Source: Sphingobacterium humi
GTDB lineage: Bacteria; Bacteroidota; Bacteroidia; Sphingobacteriales; Sphingobacteriaceae
NCBI RefSeq assembly: GCF_009768885.1
Contig: NZ_WSQA01000015.1
Span: 1 to 64,000 of the forward strand
Direction: 5' to 3'
DNA: 64,000 bases
Shown here: positions 19,209 to 27,458 of the stretch, piece after piece
Layout: the number at the start of each line of letters is the position of its first letter
How positions within the stretch are numbered: the first letter of the stretch is position 1
The notes under the pieces: generated by a model
The model's database searches: none
The model's input: only the letters and a program-made list of their open reading frames with translations
Told to the model about the DNA's origin: nothing
Position numbers and translations under genes: made by a program

Positions 19209-20477
19209 TTAAAATGACCAAGGACCTCTCATTGGTTGGTTGATTAAACGGTTTGCAGCATCATCATTAACAAACTCTTGTTTGTCGGAGTCGAACTTCA
19301 AGTTTCTGTTCAAACGTAATGCAGCAAGCCCTAAGTTCACCAAAGTACATGAATAATAACCGTTCTGCTCATTTAAAGCGAACTTCTGACGCGTACGACA
19401 AGCTTCCACGAAATCGGTCACCTGCGGTGCCGGTTCAGGGAATTGCGCTAGCTTACGCTCTAAATCTGGAATATCGGAAACAAAGCCACGGAATAATTTA
19501 CCGTTTGGTCCTTCAATATATGCTTTGCCTACTTCCGTACCTTCGCCATCTAATATAATCTGACAGCCATCAGCATAGGTATAGGTGATTTTACGCCAAG
19601 TTCCTACCGCATCGGAATGTTGCTGTGGGGCATCTACTTCAATGCTAACCGGGCTTTCATGGTCTTTACCTAAGAAATACTGTACTGGATCTAAGTAGTG
19701 TTGGCCCATATCGCCTAATCCACCACCATCATAATCCCAGTATCCTCTAAAGGTAAGGTGCGTACGGTGCTCGCTATACGGTTTGTAAGGAGCCGGACCC
19801 AACCACATTTCATAGTCGAATTCTTTCGGAACCTGTTGTACCGGTAGGTTCTCTTTACCTACCCAATAGAATTTCCAATCAAATCCGGTATGCTTACTGA
19901 TCGTAACTTTTAACGGCCAGCCTAACATACCCGTATCGACTAATTTCTTGATTTTTTTAACCGGTACGTTCATGCCATAGAAGTTGGCATCAAAACGGAA
20001 CCAAGTATTTAAACGGAAAATATTACCATGCTGTGCAACAGCTTCTTTTACTTTTTTACCTTCACCAATGGTTCTTGTCATTGGTTTCTCACACCAAATA
20101 TCCTTCCCTGAGCGCGCAGCTTCAACAGCCATCAATCCGTGCCAGTGCGGAGGCGTTGCGATATGCACGATATCGACCTCCGAATTGTTGATCAAGTCTC
20201 TAAAATCATGATGCTCTTTTACGCCGCCACCTAAAGCCTTTTGAGCCAATGCCAGGTGTCTGGTATCCACATCACAGATCGCAACGGTTTTTGTACCTGC
20301 GTAATTAAAGTGCCCGCGGCCCATAGAGCCTACCCCAATTACTCCTTTAGTTAAATGATCACTGGGCGCTAGATAACCTTTTCCTAACACAAACCTAGGA
20401 ACTATCGTAAAGGCTGCAGCCCCGATCAACGATTTCTTGATGAAATCGCGTCTAGAAGAATTATTTGTTTCTTTCAT
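19209..20477 (-). CDS. Gfo/Idh/MocA-family oxidoreductase with Tat signal
   Basis: 422 residues. The N-terminus has a twin-arginine motif, SSRRDFIKKSLIGAAAF, so the folded NAD(P)-loaded enzyme should be exported. The Rossmann fold follows (GVIGVGSMGRGHF, then AICDVD), with the EKPMTRT segment (catalytic Lys of the family) and a C-terminal alpha/beta domain with GGGLGDMGQHYLDPVQYFL. Family members oxidise sugar hydroxyls, here plausibly at C3 of a glycoside to feed the DUF1080 protein. First gene of the two-gene operon; a palindromic operator candidate lies about 220 bases upstream. Confidence 0.88.
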   Translation of the reverse strand: MKETNNSSRRDFIKKSLIGAAAFTIVPRFVLGKGYLAPSDHLTKGVIGVGSMGRGHFNYAGTKTVAICDVDTRHLALAQKALGGGVKEHHDFRDLINNSEVDIVHIATPPHWHGLMAVEAARSGKDIWCEKPMTRTIGEGKKVKEAVAQHGNIFRLNTWFRFDANFYGMNVPVKKIKKLVDTGMLGWPLKVTISKHTGFDWKFYWVGKENLPVQQVPKEFDYEMWLGPAPYKPYSEHRTHLTFRGYWDYDGGGLGDMGQHYLDPVQYFLGKDHESPVSIEVDAPQQHSDAVGTWRKITYTYADGCQIILDGEGTEVGKAYIEGPNGKLFRGFVSDIPDLERKLAQFPEPAPQVTDFVEACRTRQKFALNEQNGYYSCTLVNLGLAALRLNRNLKFDSDKQEFVNDDAANRLINQPMRGPWSF

Positions 20478-20931
20478 AATGTTTATGGTTCCATATCATA
20501 AATGAACCCGCAGCCCATACAGAACCCCAAAAAATGGTGGAATATCATACGTAGGTAGTAGGTTATTTAATCATTAAAACTTTATAAAATAGATTTAAGC
20601 TACAAGAATAAAAAAAGTTTTGGGGATAGACTTATCTATTTAAGTCAAAACAATATTATTTTTTGCCAACGAACCCAAATAAATAATAAAATACTTTAAG
20701 CAATCGATTGCGTAAATAAAATATTACGAATATATCGGGCTTTTTGTTGAATTATTGATATTTAAGGGTTTAGCAACTTCCTGTAAGGAAATTAGGATAA
20801 ACCGAGTAACGCTTAGGGCTATTTAAAGGCCATATGTGCAAACTCCTATTTTTTGCTTTATCCACTTTGATTAGTAAGAAAAGGAATATTTTCCAAATGA
20901 AAATGCTTACATTTAGATAAAAATCTGACGC
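20478..20931. other. Divergent intergenic region between the Gfo/Idh operon and glpD
   Basis: 454 bases, strongly AT-rich, without a credible gene. It must hold promoters for both directions. The one distinct feature is the palindrome at 20700-20711. I could not find an exact TTTG-N19-TAnnTTTG pair in either direction; TACATTTA at 20908-20915 is a near match for the glp side. Confidence 0.6.
20700..20711. promoter_or_regulatory. Palindromic operator candidate (LacI-type)
   Basis: GCAATCGATTGC is a perfect 12-base palindrome with central CG, the general shape of LacI/GalR-family operators. It lies about 220 bases from both the Gfo/Idh start and the glpD start. No LacI-family gene is in the window, so the regulator is unknown. 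Confidence 0.4.
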
Positions 20932-22503
20932 ATGCAAGCCGAAACTGCAAGAATCAACCAAGTAAACAAAATCAATACAAGTACTTTATGGGATATCGCC
21001 ATTATTGGTGGCGGTGCAACTGGATTGGGAACAGCCGTAGATGCGGCAAGCCGGGGCTTTAAGGTATTGTTAATTGAAAAATATGACTTCGCCAAAGGCA
21101 CCTCTAGTAAAAGTACCAAGCTCGTCCATGGAGGCGTAAGGTACCTGGCAAATGGAGATGTAAAACTGGTCATTGGCGCTTTAAAAGAAAGAGGCCTCCT
21201 CTTTAAGAATGCACCGCATGTGTCTTCAGCTCAATCTTTTGTAATTCCACTATATTCCAGCTTCGATAAACTAAAGTACCTCATCGGGCTGAAGTTGTAT
21301 GATTGGCTGGCAGGCAGCCTGCGCATCGGGAAGTCGGTGCTACTTTCAAAAAAGGAAGTGGTCGAGAAATTACCGCACATTAAACAGCAAGGCCTCACAG
21401 GTGGTATTTTATATTACGATGGCCAATTTGACGATGCCCGCCTGGCTGTAAACTTAGCGCAAACTGCTATTCAGCACGGTGCTACAGTATTAAATTATAT
21501 GGAGGCCACCGGCCTTCATAAAGATGAACATGGAAAGATCAATGGATTAAGTTTTCGGGATAGCCTAGATGGCAGCAACTATAACGTGAAAGCAAAGGTA
21601 GTGGTGAATGCAACAGGCATTTTCGTAGATGACATCTTAAAACTTGATACCGCAACACATAAAAACCTAGTGCGTCCTAGCCAGGGTTCTCATATCGTCA
21701 TCGATAAGAAGTTCCTGGATGGCCATGATGCCCTTATGATTCCGGAAACCAGCGATGGCCGGGTACTCTTTGGTGTGCCTTGGCACGACAAAGTGTTATT
21801 AGGAACCACCGATATCCCGATCAATGAGCATTTAATAGAGCCGCGCCCCATGGAGGAGGAAATTGAGTTTATATTGCAAACCGCCAATAACTACCTCAAC
21901 CCTGCCCCATCTCGTCAGGACATCCTTAGTATCTACGCCGGATTACGTCCGCTGGCGGCTCCCAAAGACAATGATTCGGGAAGTACCAAGGAGATTTCCA
22001 GAGATCATAAACTGATAGTCAATGAGTCTAAATTGATTACCATCACGGGCGGAAAATGGACAACCTACCGCAAGATGGCCGAAGATACCGTAAATGCTGC
22101 CATTCAGGCCGCAGGACTTCCTGAGGTAGCCTGTAAAACGAAGGATCTGCCTATTCATGGTGCCACAGGGCAAGTATACCCAGGGCATTGGACCTATTAT
22201 GGTATTGACTATGCGCATATCCAGAACCTGATGCAGGAAGATGAGTCCTTGCGCCAGCCTTTAGCGGAAGGATATGAGTTTACAGCAGCGGAAGTGGTAT
22301 GGGCCTGCCGTAATGAGCTTATCCAAAAAGTAGAAGACTTCCTGGCACGTCGATGCCGTTTACTCCTATTGGATGCAAAGGCTGCTGTGGCTGCCGCACC
22401 TCTCGTAGCGGAACTCATGGCCAAAGAACTCGGCAAATCCGAAACCTGGATCCAATCGGAAATCCAGGCTTTCCAAGATCTAGCAAAAAACTATCAATTA
22501 TAA
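20932..22503 (+). CDS. glpD: Glycerol-3-phosphate dehydrogenase/oxidase
   Basis: 523 residues. The FAD-binding motif GGGATGLG is at 26-33, followed by LIEKYDFAKGTSSKSTKLVHGGVRYL-type text characteristic of GlpD, an ITGGKWTTYRKMAEDTV segment and the C-terminal DUF-like helical domain. It oxidises sn-glycerol-3-phosphate to dihydroxyacetone phosphate and passes electrons to quinone at the inner membrane face. First gene of a glpD-glpK-glpF operon (gap to glpK 25 bases). The start Met (20932) gives a normal N-terminus; no second candidate is better. Confidence 0.95.
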   Translation: MQAETARINQVNKINTSTLWDIAIIGGGATGLGTAVDAASRGFKVLLIEKYDFAKGTSSKSTKLVHGGVRYLANGDVKLVIGALKERGLLFKNAPHVSSAQSFVIPLYSSFDKLKYLIGLKLYDWLAGSLRIGKSVLLSKKEVVEKLPHIKQQGLTGGILYYDGQFDDARLAVNLAQTAIQHGATVLNYMEATGLHKDEHGKINGLSFRDSLDGSNYNVKAKVVVNATGIFVDDILKLDTATHKNLVRPSQGSHIVIDKKFLDGHDALMIPETSDGRVLFGVPWHDKVLLGTTDIPINEHLIEPRPMEEEIEFILQTANNYLNPAPSRQDILSIYAGLRPLAAPKDNDSGSTKEISRDHKLIVNESKLITITGGKWTTYRKMAEDTVNAAIQAAGLPEVACKTKDLPIHGATGQVYPGHWTYYGIDYAHIQNLMQEDESLRQPLAEGYEFTAAEVVWACRNELIQKVEDFLARRCRLLLLDAKAAVAAAPLVAELMAKELGKSETWIQSEIQAFQDLAKNYQL

Positions 22504-22528
22504 AACGACCAACATAAACCCACATCGC

Positions 22529-24025
22529 ATGAAAGAATATATTATTGCTTTAGACCAAGGTACGACCAGCTCTCGTGCCATCCTTTTTAATAAAAAGGGG
22601 GAAATCGTTAATATATCACAGAAAGAATTTCAACAAATTTACCCGAAGTCAGGCTGGGTAGAGCATGATCCACAGGAGATATGGTCTAGCCAATTGGCTG
22701 TGCTTACGGAAGTCCTGGCCAAGTCGAAAACCAAATTGGAAGCCATCAAGGGCATCGGGATTACCAACCAGCGGGAAACTACCGTAGTTTGGAACCGCCG
22801 GACTGGCACTCCGATCTACAATGCCATCGTTTGGCAAGATCGCCGTACCGCCGATTACTGCGCCCAGCTAATCCAATCCGGATACCTGGAAAAAGTACAG
22901 GATAAAACCGGATTACTCATCGACTCCTACTTTTCCGCGACAAAGATTAAATGGATCTTAGATCATGTTAAAGGAGCGCGGAAGTTAGCCGAACGCGGTG
23001 AATTAGCCTTCGGAACTATCGACAGCTGGTTAATCTGGAACTTAACAGATGGGAAAACCCATGTCACCGATGTGACCAATGCCTCCAGAACCATGTTATA
23101 CAATATCAAAGACCTCAAATGGGATGAAGAGCTTTTGGAATTATTTGATATTCCAAAATCTATGCTTCCTGAGGTGAAAAGCTCCTCCGAGATTTATGGC
23201 GAGACCTCCGGCGAGCTTGGCAGTCGGCAGATTCCGATTGCAGGCATTGCAGGCGATCAGCAAGCGGCGCTATTCGGGCAGATGTGCCTCAAAAAGGGCA
23301 TGGCTAAAAACACCTATGGCACGGGCTGTTTCTTACTAATGAATGTCGGGAATAAACCCGTGAAATCGCAAAACAAGCTTGTTACCACCATTGCCTGGAA
23401 GATTGGCAAGGAGGTTAACTATGCCTTGGAAGGTTCCATCTTTATTGGTGGTGCCGTGGTACAATGGCTTCGTGATGAGTTAAAGATTATTAAGCAATCT
23501 TCCGACGTAGAGGCTTTAGCAAGTTCGGTAGACTCTACCGATGGCGTGTATTTAGTGCCAGCATTTGCAGGTCTTGGGGCACCTCATTGGGATGCTAACG
23601 CACGTGGCACCCTTTTCGGGATCTCCCGTGGTACTTCCGATGCCCATATTGCAAGGGCAGCTTTGGAAAGCATCGCTTACCAGACCTACGATATTTTGAA
23701 AGCCATGGAGTCAGATTCCAAGACCAAGATCAAGGAATTGCGAGTAGACGGCGGAGCAACGCAGAACAACTTCCTGATGCAATTCCAAGCGGATATCCTG
23801 AAAACAACGGTAGTGCGTCCTAAAATTACAGAAACAACCGCTATGGGGGCCGCTTTCCTTGCGGGATTAGCCGTTGGATTCTGGGAGAATGTTGCCGAGA
23901 TCGAAGCCCTGTGGCAAGAAGATAAACTTATTGAACCTCAAAAAACCGCGAAGTTAAACCAGAACCTCAAGGAATGGAACCGTGCTGTTAATGCCGTGAA
24001 ATACTGGTCTGCAAACGCTGAATAA
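22529..24025 (+). CDS. glpK: Glycerol kinase
   Basis: 498 residues, the usual length. It begins with the FGGY-family phosphate site ALDQGTTSSRAILF, then GITNQRETTVVW and NAIVWQDRRT. The C-terminal half has the ATP-binding GTYGTGCFLLMN and LRVDGGATQNNFLMQFQADIL segments. It phosphorylates glycerol imported by the facilitator encoded next. The gap to glpF is 27 bases. Complete motifs, no oddity seen. Confidence 0.97.
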   Translation: MKEYIIALDQGTTSSRAILFNKKGEIVNISQKEFQQIYPKSGWVEHDPQEIWSSQLAVLTEVLAKSKTKLEAIKGIGITNQRETTVVWNRRTGTPIYNAIVWQDRRTADYCAQLIQSGYLEKVQDKTGLLIDSYFSATKIKWILDHVKGARKLAERGELAFGTIDSWLIWNLTDGKTHVTDVTNASRTMLYNIKDLKWDEELLELFDIPKSMLPEVKSSSEIYGETSGELGSRQIPIAGIAGDQQAALFGQMCLKKGMAKNTYGTGCFLLMNVGNKPVKSQNKLVTTIAWKIGKEVNYALEGSIFIGGAVVQWLRDELKIIKQSSDVEALASSVDSTDGVYLVPAFAGLGAPHWDANARGTLFGISRGTSDAHIARAALESIAYQTYDILKAMESDSKTKIKELRVDGGATQNNFLMQFQADILKTTVVRPKITETTAMGAAFLAGLAVGFWENVAEIEALWQEDKLIEPQKTAKLNQNLKEWNRAVNAVKYWSANAE

Positions 24026-24052
24026 ACCTTAAACTTAAATCTACCAAAACAA

Positions 24053-24778
24053 ATGACTCCATTTTTAGCTGAATACCTAGGCACCGCTGTCATGATCCTG
24101 TTGGGGGGCGGCGTTGTTGCCAATGTGGTACTAAAAGACACCAAAGGACATAACTCAGGTTGGATTGTAATTACAACAGCATGGGCACTCGCCGTATTTG
24201 TGGGAGTAACCATTGCCGGGCCTTACAGTGGGGCGCATCTGAATTGCGCGGTCACCATTGCGAACCTGGCCTTGGGAAAACTTGATCTGGCAACCTCCCT
24301 ATCCTATATGGCAGCGCAGTTTTTAGGTGCCATGACAGGGGCTACGATCGTATGGCTGATGTATAAAGACCATTTCGATCAAACCGATGATGCCGGCGCG
24401 AAACAAGCCGTATTCTGCACGGCTCCTGCCCTACGCAATTTACCCATCAATCTGATCTCGGAGACCGTGGGTACTTTCGTATTGATCTTTACCATCCTGC
24501 ATTTCACCGATGCGAAGATGTCTGACGATTCTGTTATTGGCTTGGGCTCCATAGGAGCCATTCCTGTGGCCTTTCTTGTATGGGTTATCGGCTTATCTCT
24601 AGGGGGTACCACGGGCTATGCGATCAATCCGGCCAGAGATTTAGGCCCTCGCATTATGCACGCGATATTACCGATCAAAAACAAGGCTGGCTTCGACGCT
24701 TCCTATGCTTGGGTACCAGTTTTAGGCCCGATTATTGGCGCCTTACTAGCTGTGGCACTCTTTATTTGCATCAATTAA
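24053..24778 (+). CDS. glpF: Glycerol uptake facilitator (MIP/aquaporin family)
   Basis: 241 residues with six membrane helices and two half-helices. The second pore motif is canonical, INPARDLGPRI. The first, normally NPA in HLNPAVT, reads HLNCAVTIAN. The large glycerol-type aromatic/Arg region around the second motif and its place after glpK support a glycerol rather than water channel. It lets glycerol diffuse across the inner membrane for trapping by GlpK. Ends 2 bases before the next small ORF. Confidence 0.92.
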   Translation: MTPFLAEYLGTAVMILLGGGVVANVVLKDTKGHNSGWIVITTAWALAVFVGVTIAGPYSGAHLNCAVTIANLALGKLDLATSLSYMAAQFLGAMTGATIVWLMYKDHFDQTDDAGAKQAVFCTAPALRNLPINLISETVGTFVLIFTILHFTDAKMSDDSVIGLGSIGAIPVAFLVWVIGLSLGGTTGYAINPARDLGPRIMHAILPIKNKAGFDASYAWVPVLGPIIGALLAVALFICIN

Positions 24779-24780
24779 CT

Positions 24781-24927
24781 ATGAAAAAAGGATTATTTAA
24801 AATACTAAACAAGATCAACAAAGCCGTACTACCAAAGTACAGCGACCAAGATCCTACTAAACTAAGTAAGCTACAACAGGCCGTTGTAGCTTACAGGTAT
24901 TTTGTCTTGATCAATTCGTTGGATTAA
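24781..24927 (+). CDS. 48-residue ORF at the end of the glp operon
   Basis: Starts at ATG 24781, two bases after the glpF stop, and encodes a basic N-terminus (MKKGLFKILNKINKAVLPKY) with a hydrophobic C-terminal stretch ending VAYRYFVLINSLD. No family is recognised. The tight spacing argues for co-transcription and translational coupling with glpF. Its stop overlaps the stop of the convergent mscS-like gene by 4 bases. Confidence 0.55.
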   Translation: MKKGLFKILNKINKAVLPKYSDQDPTKLSKLQQAVVAYRYFVLINSLD

Positions 24928-25769
24928 GCCGTAGGATCTTCTTTTTGATCGGTATCTCCTAGCACTTTCACGATATTTGCCGGGAAGACGACATCTTTGC
25001 CTTCTAGCGTCCTTTTCACAGTTTCTCCGATATCATTCTTGGTAGCCCAATACACTTCTCGATTTGCCCAAGCACGAATATGAAGCTGAATACCAGTCTC
25101 CTTAAGATCCCCTACGACAACTTCCGGTTGAGGTTTATCCAAGATTCTTTTATCGGCTTTTAACACATTCAACACCGCTCCTCGCGCATCCTTAATATTC
25201 GTTTCATAAGAAACCATCAAGGTAAACTGCATTCTTCTCGCGCTAATTTTGGTATAGTTTTTAATCACCGAGTTGGCCAAGGGTCCGTTCGGACTAAACA
25301 CCCGGATGCCATCATCATCGATAAGCGTAGTGTATAATAAGTCAATGCGTTCTACGGTACCGCTGGCTCCTGCAGCACTGGAGATATAATCTTTTACATC
25401 GAATGGACGGAACATCAGGATCAAAACGCCACCCGCAAAGTTGGATAAACTACCTTGCAGGGCCATACCCACAGCTAAACCGAAGGCCGATAAGGCCGCG
25501 ATGAAGGAGGTGGTCTGGATGCCCATGGTATTCGCTACGGTAAGCAGCAAGAGTGCATATAAAGTCAATTTAACAATACTCTTGATAAAAGAGCGGATCG
25601 AAAGATCAACATTTCTTTTCTCAAAGCGTTTATCGACGAATTTCAAGGCAAAACGAATGGCATATCGTCCGATAATAAGGATAAATATACCGACTGCAAC
25701 CTTCGGAATCGTCAATACAACAGCGTCAATAAGCTTCTCTAAACTTCTTTCCAATTGTTCCCAATTCAT
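24924..25769 (-). CDS. Small-conductance mechanosensitive channel (MscS family)
   Basis: 281 residues from the ATG at 25769 (MNWEQLERSLEKL). An in-frame ATG 84 bases upstream would add a tail of no family resemblance and is rejected. Three membrane segments occupy about 20-125; the pore helix has the Gly/Ala pattern AALSAFGLAVGMALQGSLSNFAGG, then FRPFDVKDYI and the cytoplasmic beta domain with NSVIKNY. It opens under membrane tension to release solutes. Adjacent to the glp operon, which may expose the cell to osmolyte flux, but the genes are convergent. Confidence 0.92.
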   Translation of the reverse strand: MNWEQLERSLEKLIDAVVLTIPKVAVGIFILIIGRYAIRFALKFVDKRFEKRNVDLSIRSFIKSIVKLTLYALLLLTVANTMGIQTTSFIAALSAFGLAVGMALQGSLSNFAGGVLILMFRPFDVKDYISSAAGASGTVERIDLLYTTLIDDDGIRVFSPNGPLANSVIKNYTKISARRMQFTLMVSYETNIKDARGAVLNVLKADKRILDKPQPEVVVGDLKETGIQLHIRAWANREVYWATKNDIGETVKRTLEGKDVVFPANIVKVLGDTDQKEDPTA

Positions 25770-25853
25770 AGTGTATGTGATTTTTATGATGCAAAAATAA
25801 TAAAATAGCCTATTTCTGCAGCCCAAATGGCATATTTTAAATATCTTTAACAT

Positions 25854-27023
25854 ATGGGATTTAGTTATTTCGACAATAACGCGACCACAAAAATGGATGA
25901 GGAGGTGCTAAAAGCGATGCTCCCCTTTTTGCAAGAGTCGTATGGCAATGCTTCGGCAGTGCAGCATAAGTTAGGGCGACAGGCCAATGGGGCCATAGAA
26001 CAAGCCCGCATACAGCTTGCCAGCGCCCTTAATGCCCAACCCAAAGAGATTTTCTTTACATCAGGAGCTACCGAAAGCATCAGTACCGTATTCCAAGGGA
26101 TCTTTAAGGCTTACCAATCCATCGGGAATCATATCATATCCTGTGCTAGCGAACATAAGGCAGTGGTCAGCAGCTGTCAGGCTTTAGCCAAGCAGGGCGC
26201 AAAACAAACGATGCTGTCCTGCAATAACCATGGGCAAATCGACCTGCAAGAGCTGGAAGCTGCCATCCAACCGGATACCATTCTGGTCTCCCTGATGGCC
26301 GCCAATAATGAAACTGGACTGCTGCACCCGATAGCCGAAATAGCCGACATCTGTCAACGCAAGGATGTCTTATTCTTTTGCGATGCCACCCAGCATATCG
26401 GAAAACTACCCCTTAACCTTCAAGCCATTCCTATCGACATCTTATGCTTTAGTGCACATAAATTCCATGGCCCTAAAGGGATAGGTGCGTTGTATATCCG
26501 GCGCAAATCGAAGCCTATCCAAATACCGGCGATGATCTTAGGCGGCAACCAAGAACATGGCTTTCGCGGGGGCACCTATGCCGTTCCGCAGCTGGTAGGC
26601 ATGGGCGAAGCGAGCCGGCATTTCCAGTTTAACAGCAACCTATCTGAGCTGCGCGATTACTTTGAAAGCCGCTTAATTGCGGAAGTCCCGGAAGTCAGCG
26701 TGCATGCGCAGCAATGCCCACGTACGCCTAATACCAGCAATGTCTTGATAAAACACGTACGCTCGACCGAGCTGATGACCAAATTACCCGATATGGCCTT
26801 CTCCTCCGGCTCAGCCTGCGTATCGGGCTCCAGAGATCCATCCCACGTGCTGAAAGCGATGGGCTTATCCGATGAGGATGCCTATTGCAGCAGTCGATTT
26901 AGCTTCAGCAAGTACAATACACGGGAGGAAATTGACCAAGCCGTACAGCAGATAAAAGCCGCTGTGGAGACCATTCGCAAGCAATCGCCCATCTGGCAGC
27001 TTTACCAAGAGGGCTTAATTTGA
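25854..27023 (+). CDS. Cysteine desulfurase (NifS/IscS family)
   Basis: 389 residues. It opens with YFDNNATTKMDEEVL, has the PLP-binding Lys in SAHKFHGPKGIGALYIRR, the substrate Asp/His segment SCASEHKAVV and the catalytic Cys loop SSGSACVSGSRDPSHVL. It releases sulfur from cysteine as persulfide for Fe-S cluster or thiolation pathways. The short Cys loop places it in the NifS/IscS group rather than SufS. An IscA-type scaffold gene lies 74 bases downstream, with its own -7 element. Confidence 0.93.
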   Translation: MGFSYFDNNATTKMDEEVLKAMLPFLQESYGNASAVQHKLGRQANGAIEQARIQLASALNAQPKEIFFTSGATESISTVFQGIFKAYQSIGNHIISCASEHKAVVSSCQALAKQGAKQTMLSCNNHGQIDLQELEAAIQPDTILVSLMAANNETGLLHPIAEIADICQRKDVLFFCDATQHIGKLPLNLQAIPIDILCFSAHKFHGPKGIGALYIRRKSKPIQIPAMILGGNQEHGFRGGTYAVPQLVGMGEASRHFQFNSNLSELRDYFESRLIAEVPEVSVHAQQCPRTPNTSNVLIKHVRSTELMTKLPDMAFSSGSACVSGSRDPSHVLKAMGLSDEDAYCSSRFSFSKYNTREEIDQAVQQIKAAVETIRKQSPIWQLYQEGLI

Positions 27024-27066
27024 CAGAACTCCGAAGAATGATGAATATTTTGCGTTTGCTTTTCCC

Positions 27067-27074
27067 TATCTTTG
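27067..27074 (+). promoter_or_regulatory. -7 element upstream of the IscA-type gene
   Basis: TATCTTTG matches TAnnTTTG exactly, 23 bases before ATG 27098, with AAGGAAGG just upstream of the start as ribosome site. TTTG motifs occur at 27049 and 27055 but not at 19-base spacing. Confidence 0.45.
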
Positions 27075-27097
27075 TGGTTTAAAAGGAAGGAAATCAC

Positions 27098-27424
27098 ATG
27101 GTAACTGTTACAGATAAAGCAAAGGAAAGAATCCAGACGATAATGCAGGATGAGCAATACGACGGCACTTATTTCGTGCGTGTTGCCGTGGAAAGTGGAG
27201 GTTGCTCCGGCTTATCCTATAAACTACACTTCGACAACGAAGAGAAAAAAGGCGATCAGTTTTTTGAAGACAATGACGTTAAAATCTGCCTGGATATTAA
27301 GTCGTACCTCTATTTAGCAGGTACAGAGCTTGATTATTCGGATGGATTGAATGGCAAAGGCTTTGAATTTCACAACCCGAATGCCTCCCGCACCTGTGCA
27401 TGCGGCGAAAGCTTCTCGGTATAA
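27098..27424 (+). CDS. Iron-sulfur cluster assembly A-type protein (HesB/IscA)
   Basis: 108 residues. The three conserved Cys are visible: Cys36 in ESGGCSGLSYK and the C-terminal Cys100 and Cys102 in RTCACGESF. A-type carriers accept Fe-S clusters or iron and deliver them to apoproteins. AAGGAAGG precedes the start. A terminator follows immediately, so the unit ends here. It could be called iscA, erpA or sufA; the sequence does not separate these. Confidence 0.93.
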   Translation: MVTVTDKAKERIQTIMQDEQYDGTYFVRVAVESGGCSGLSYKLHFDNEEKKGDQFFEDNDVKICLDIKSYLYLAGTELDYSDGLNGKGFEFHNPNASRTCACGESFSV

Positions 27425-27433
27425 ACAGCTTCA

Positions 27434-27458
27434 GCGGGTCAATGGCCCGCTTTTTTTT
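27434..27458 (+). terminator. Terminator after the IscA-type gene
   Basis: GCGGG and CCCGC pair around TCAATGG and are followed by eight T. The stop codon of the convergent DUF3810 gene lies inside the loop. Confidence 0.9.

Noticed and set aside
20770..20961. Minus-strand 63-codon frame in the glpD upstream region
   Set aside because: Overlaps the glpD start and has no coding features.
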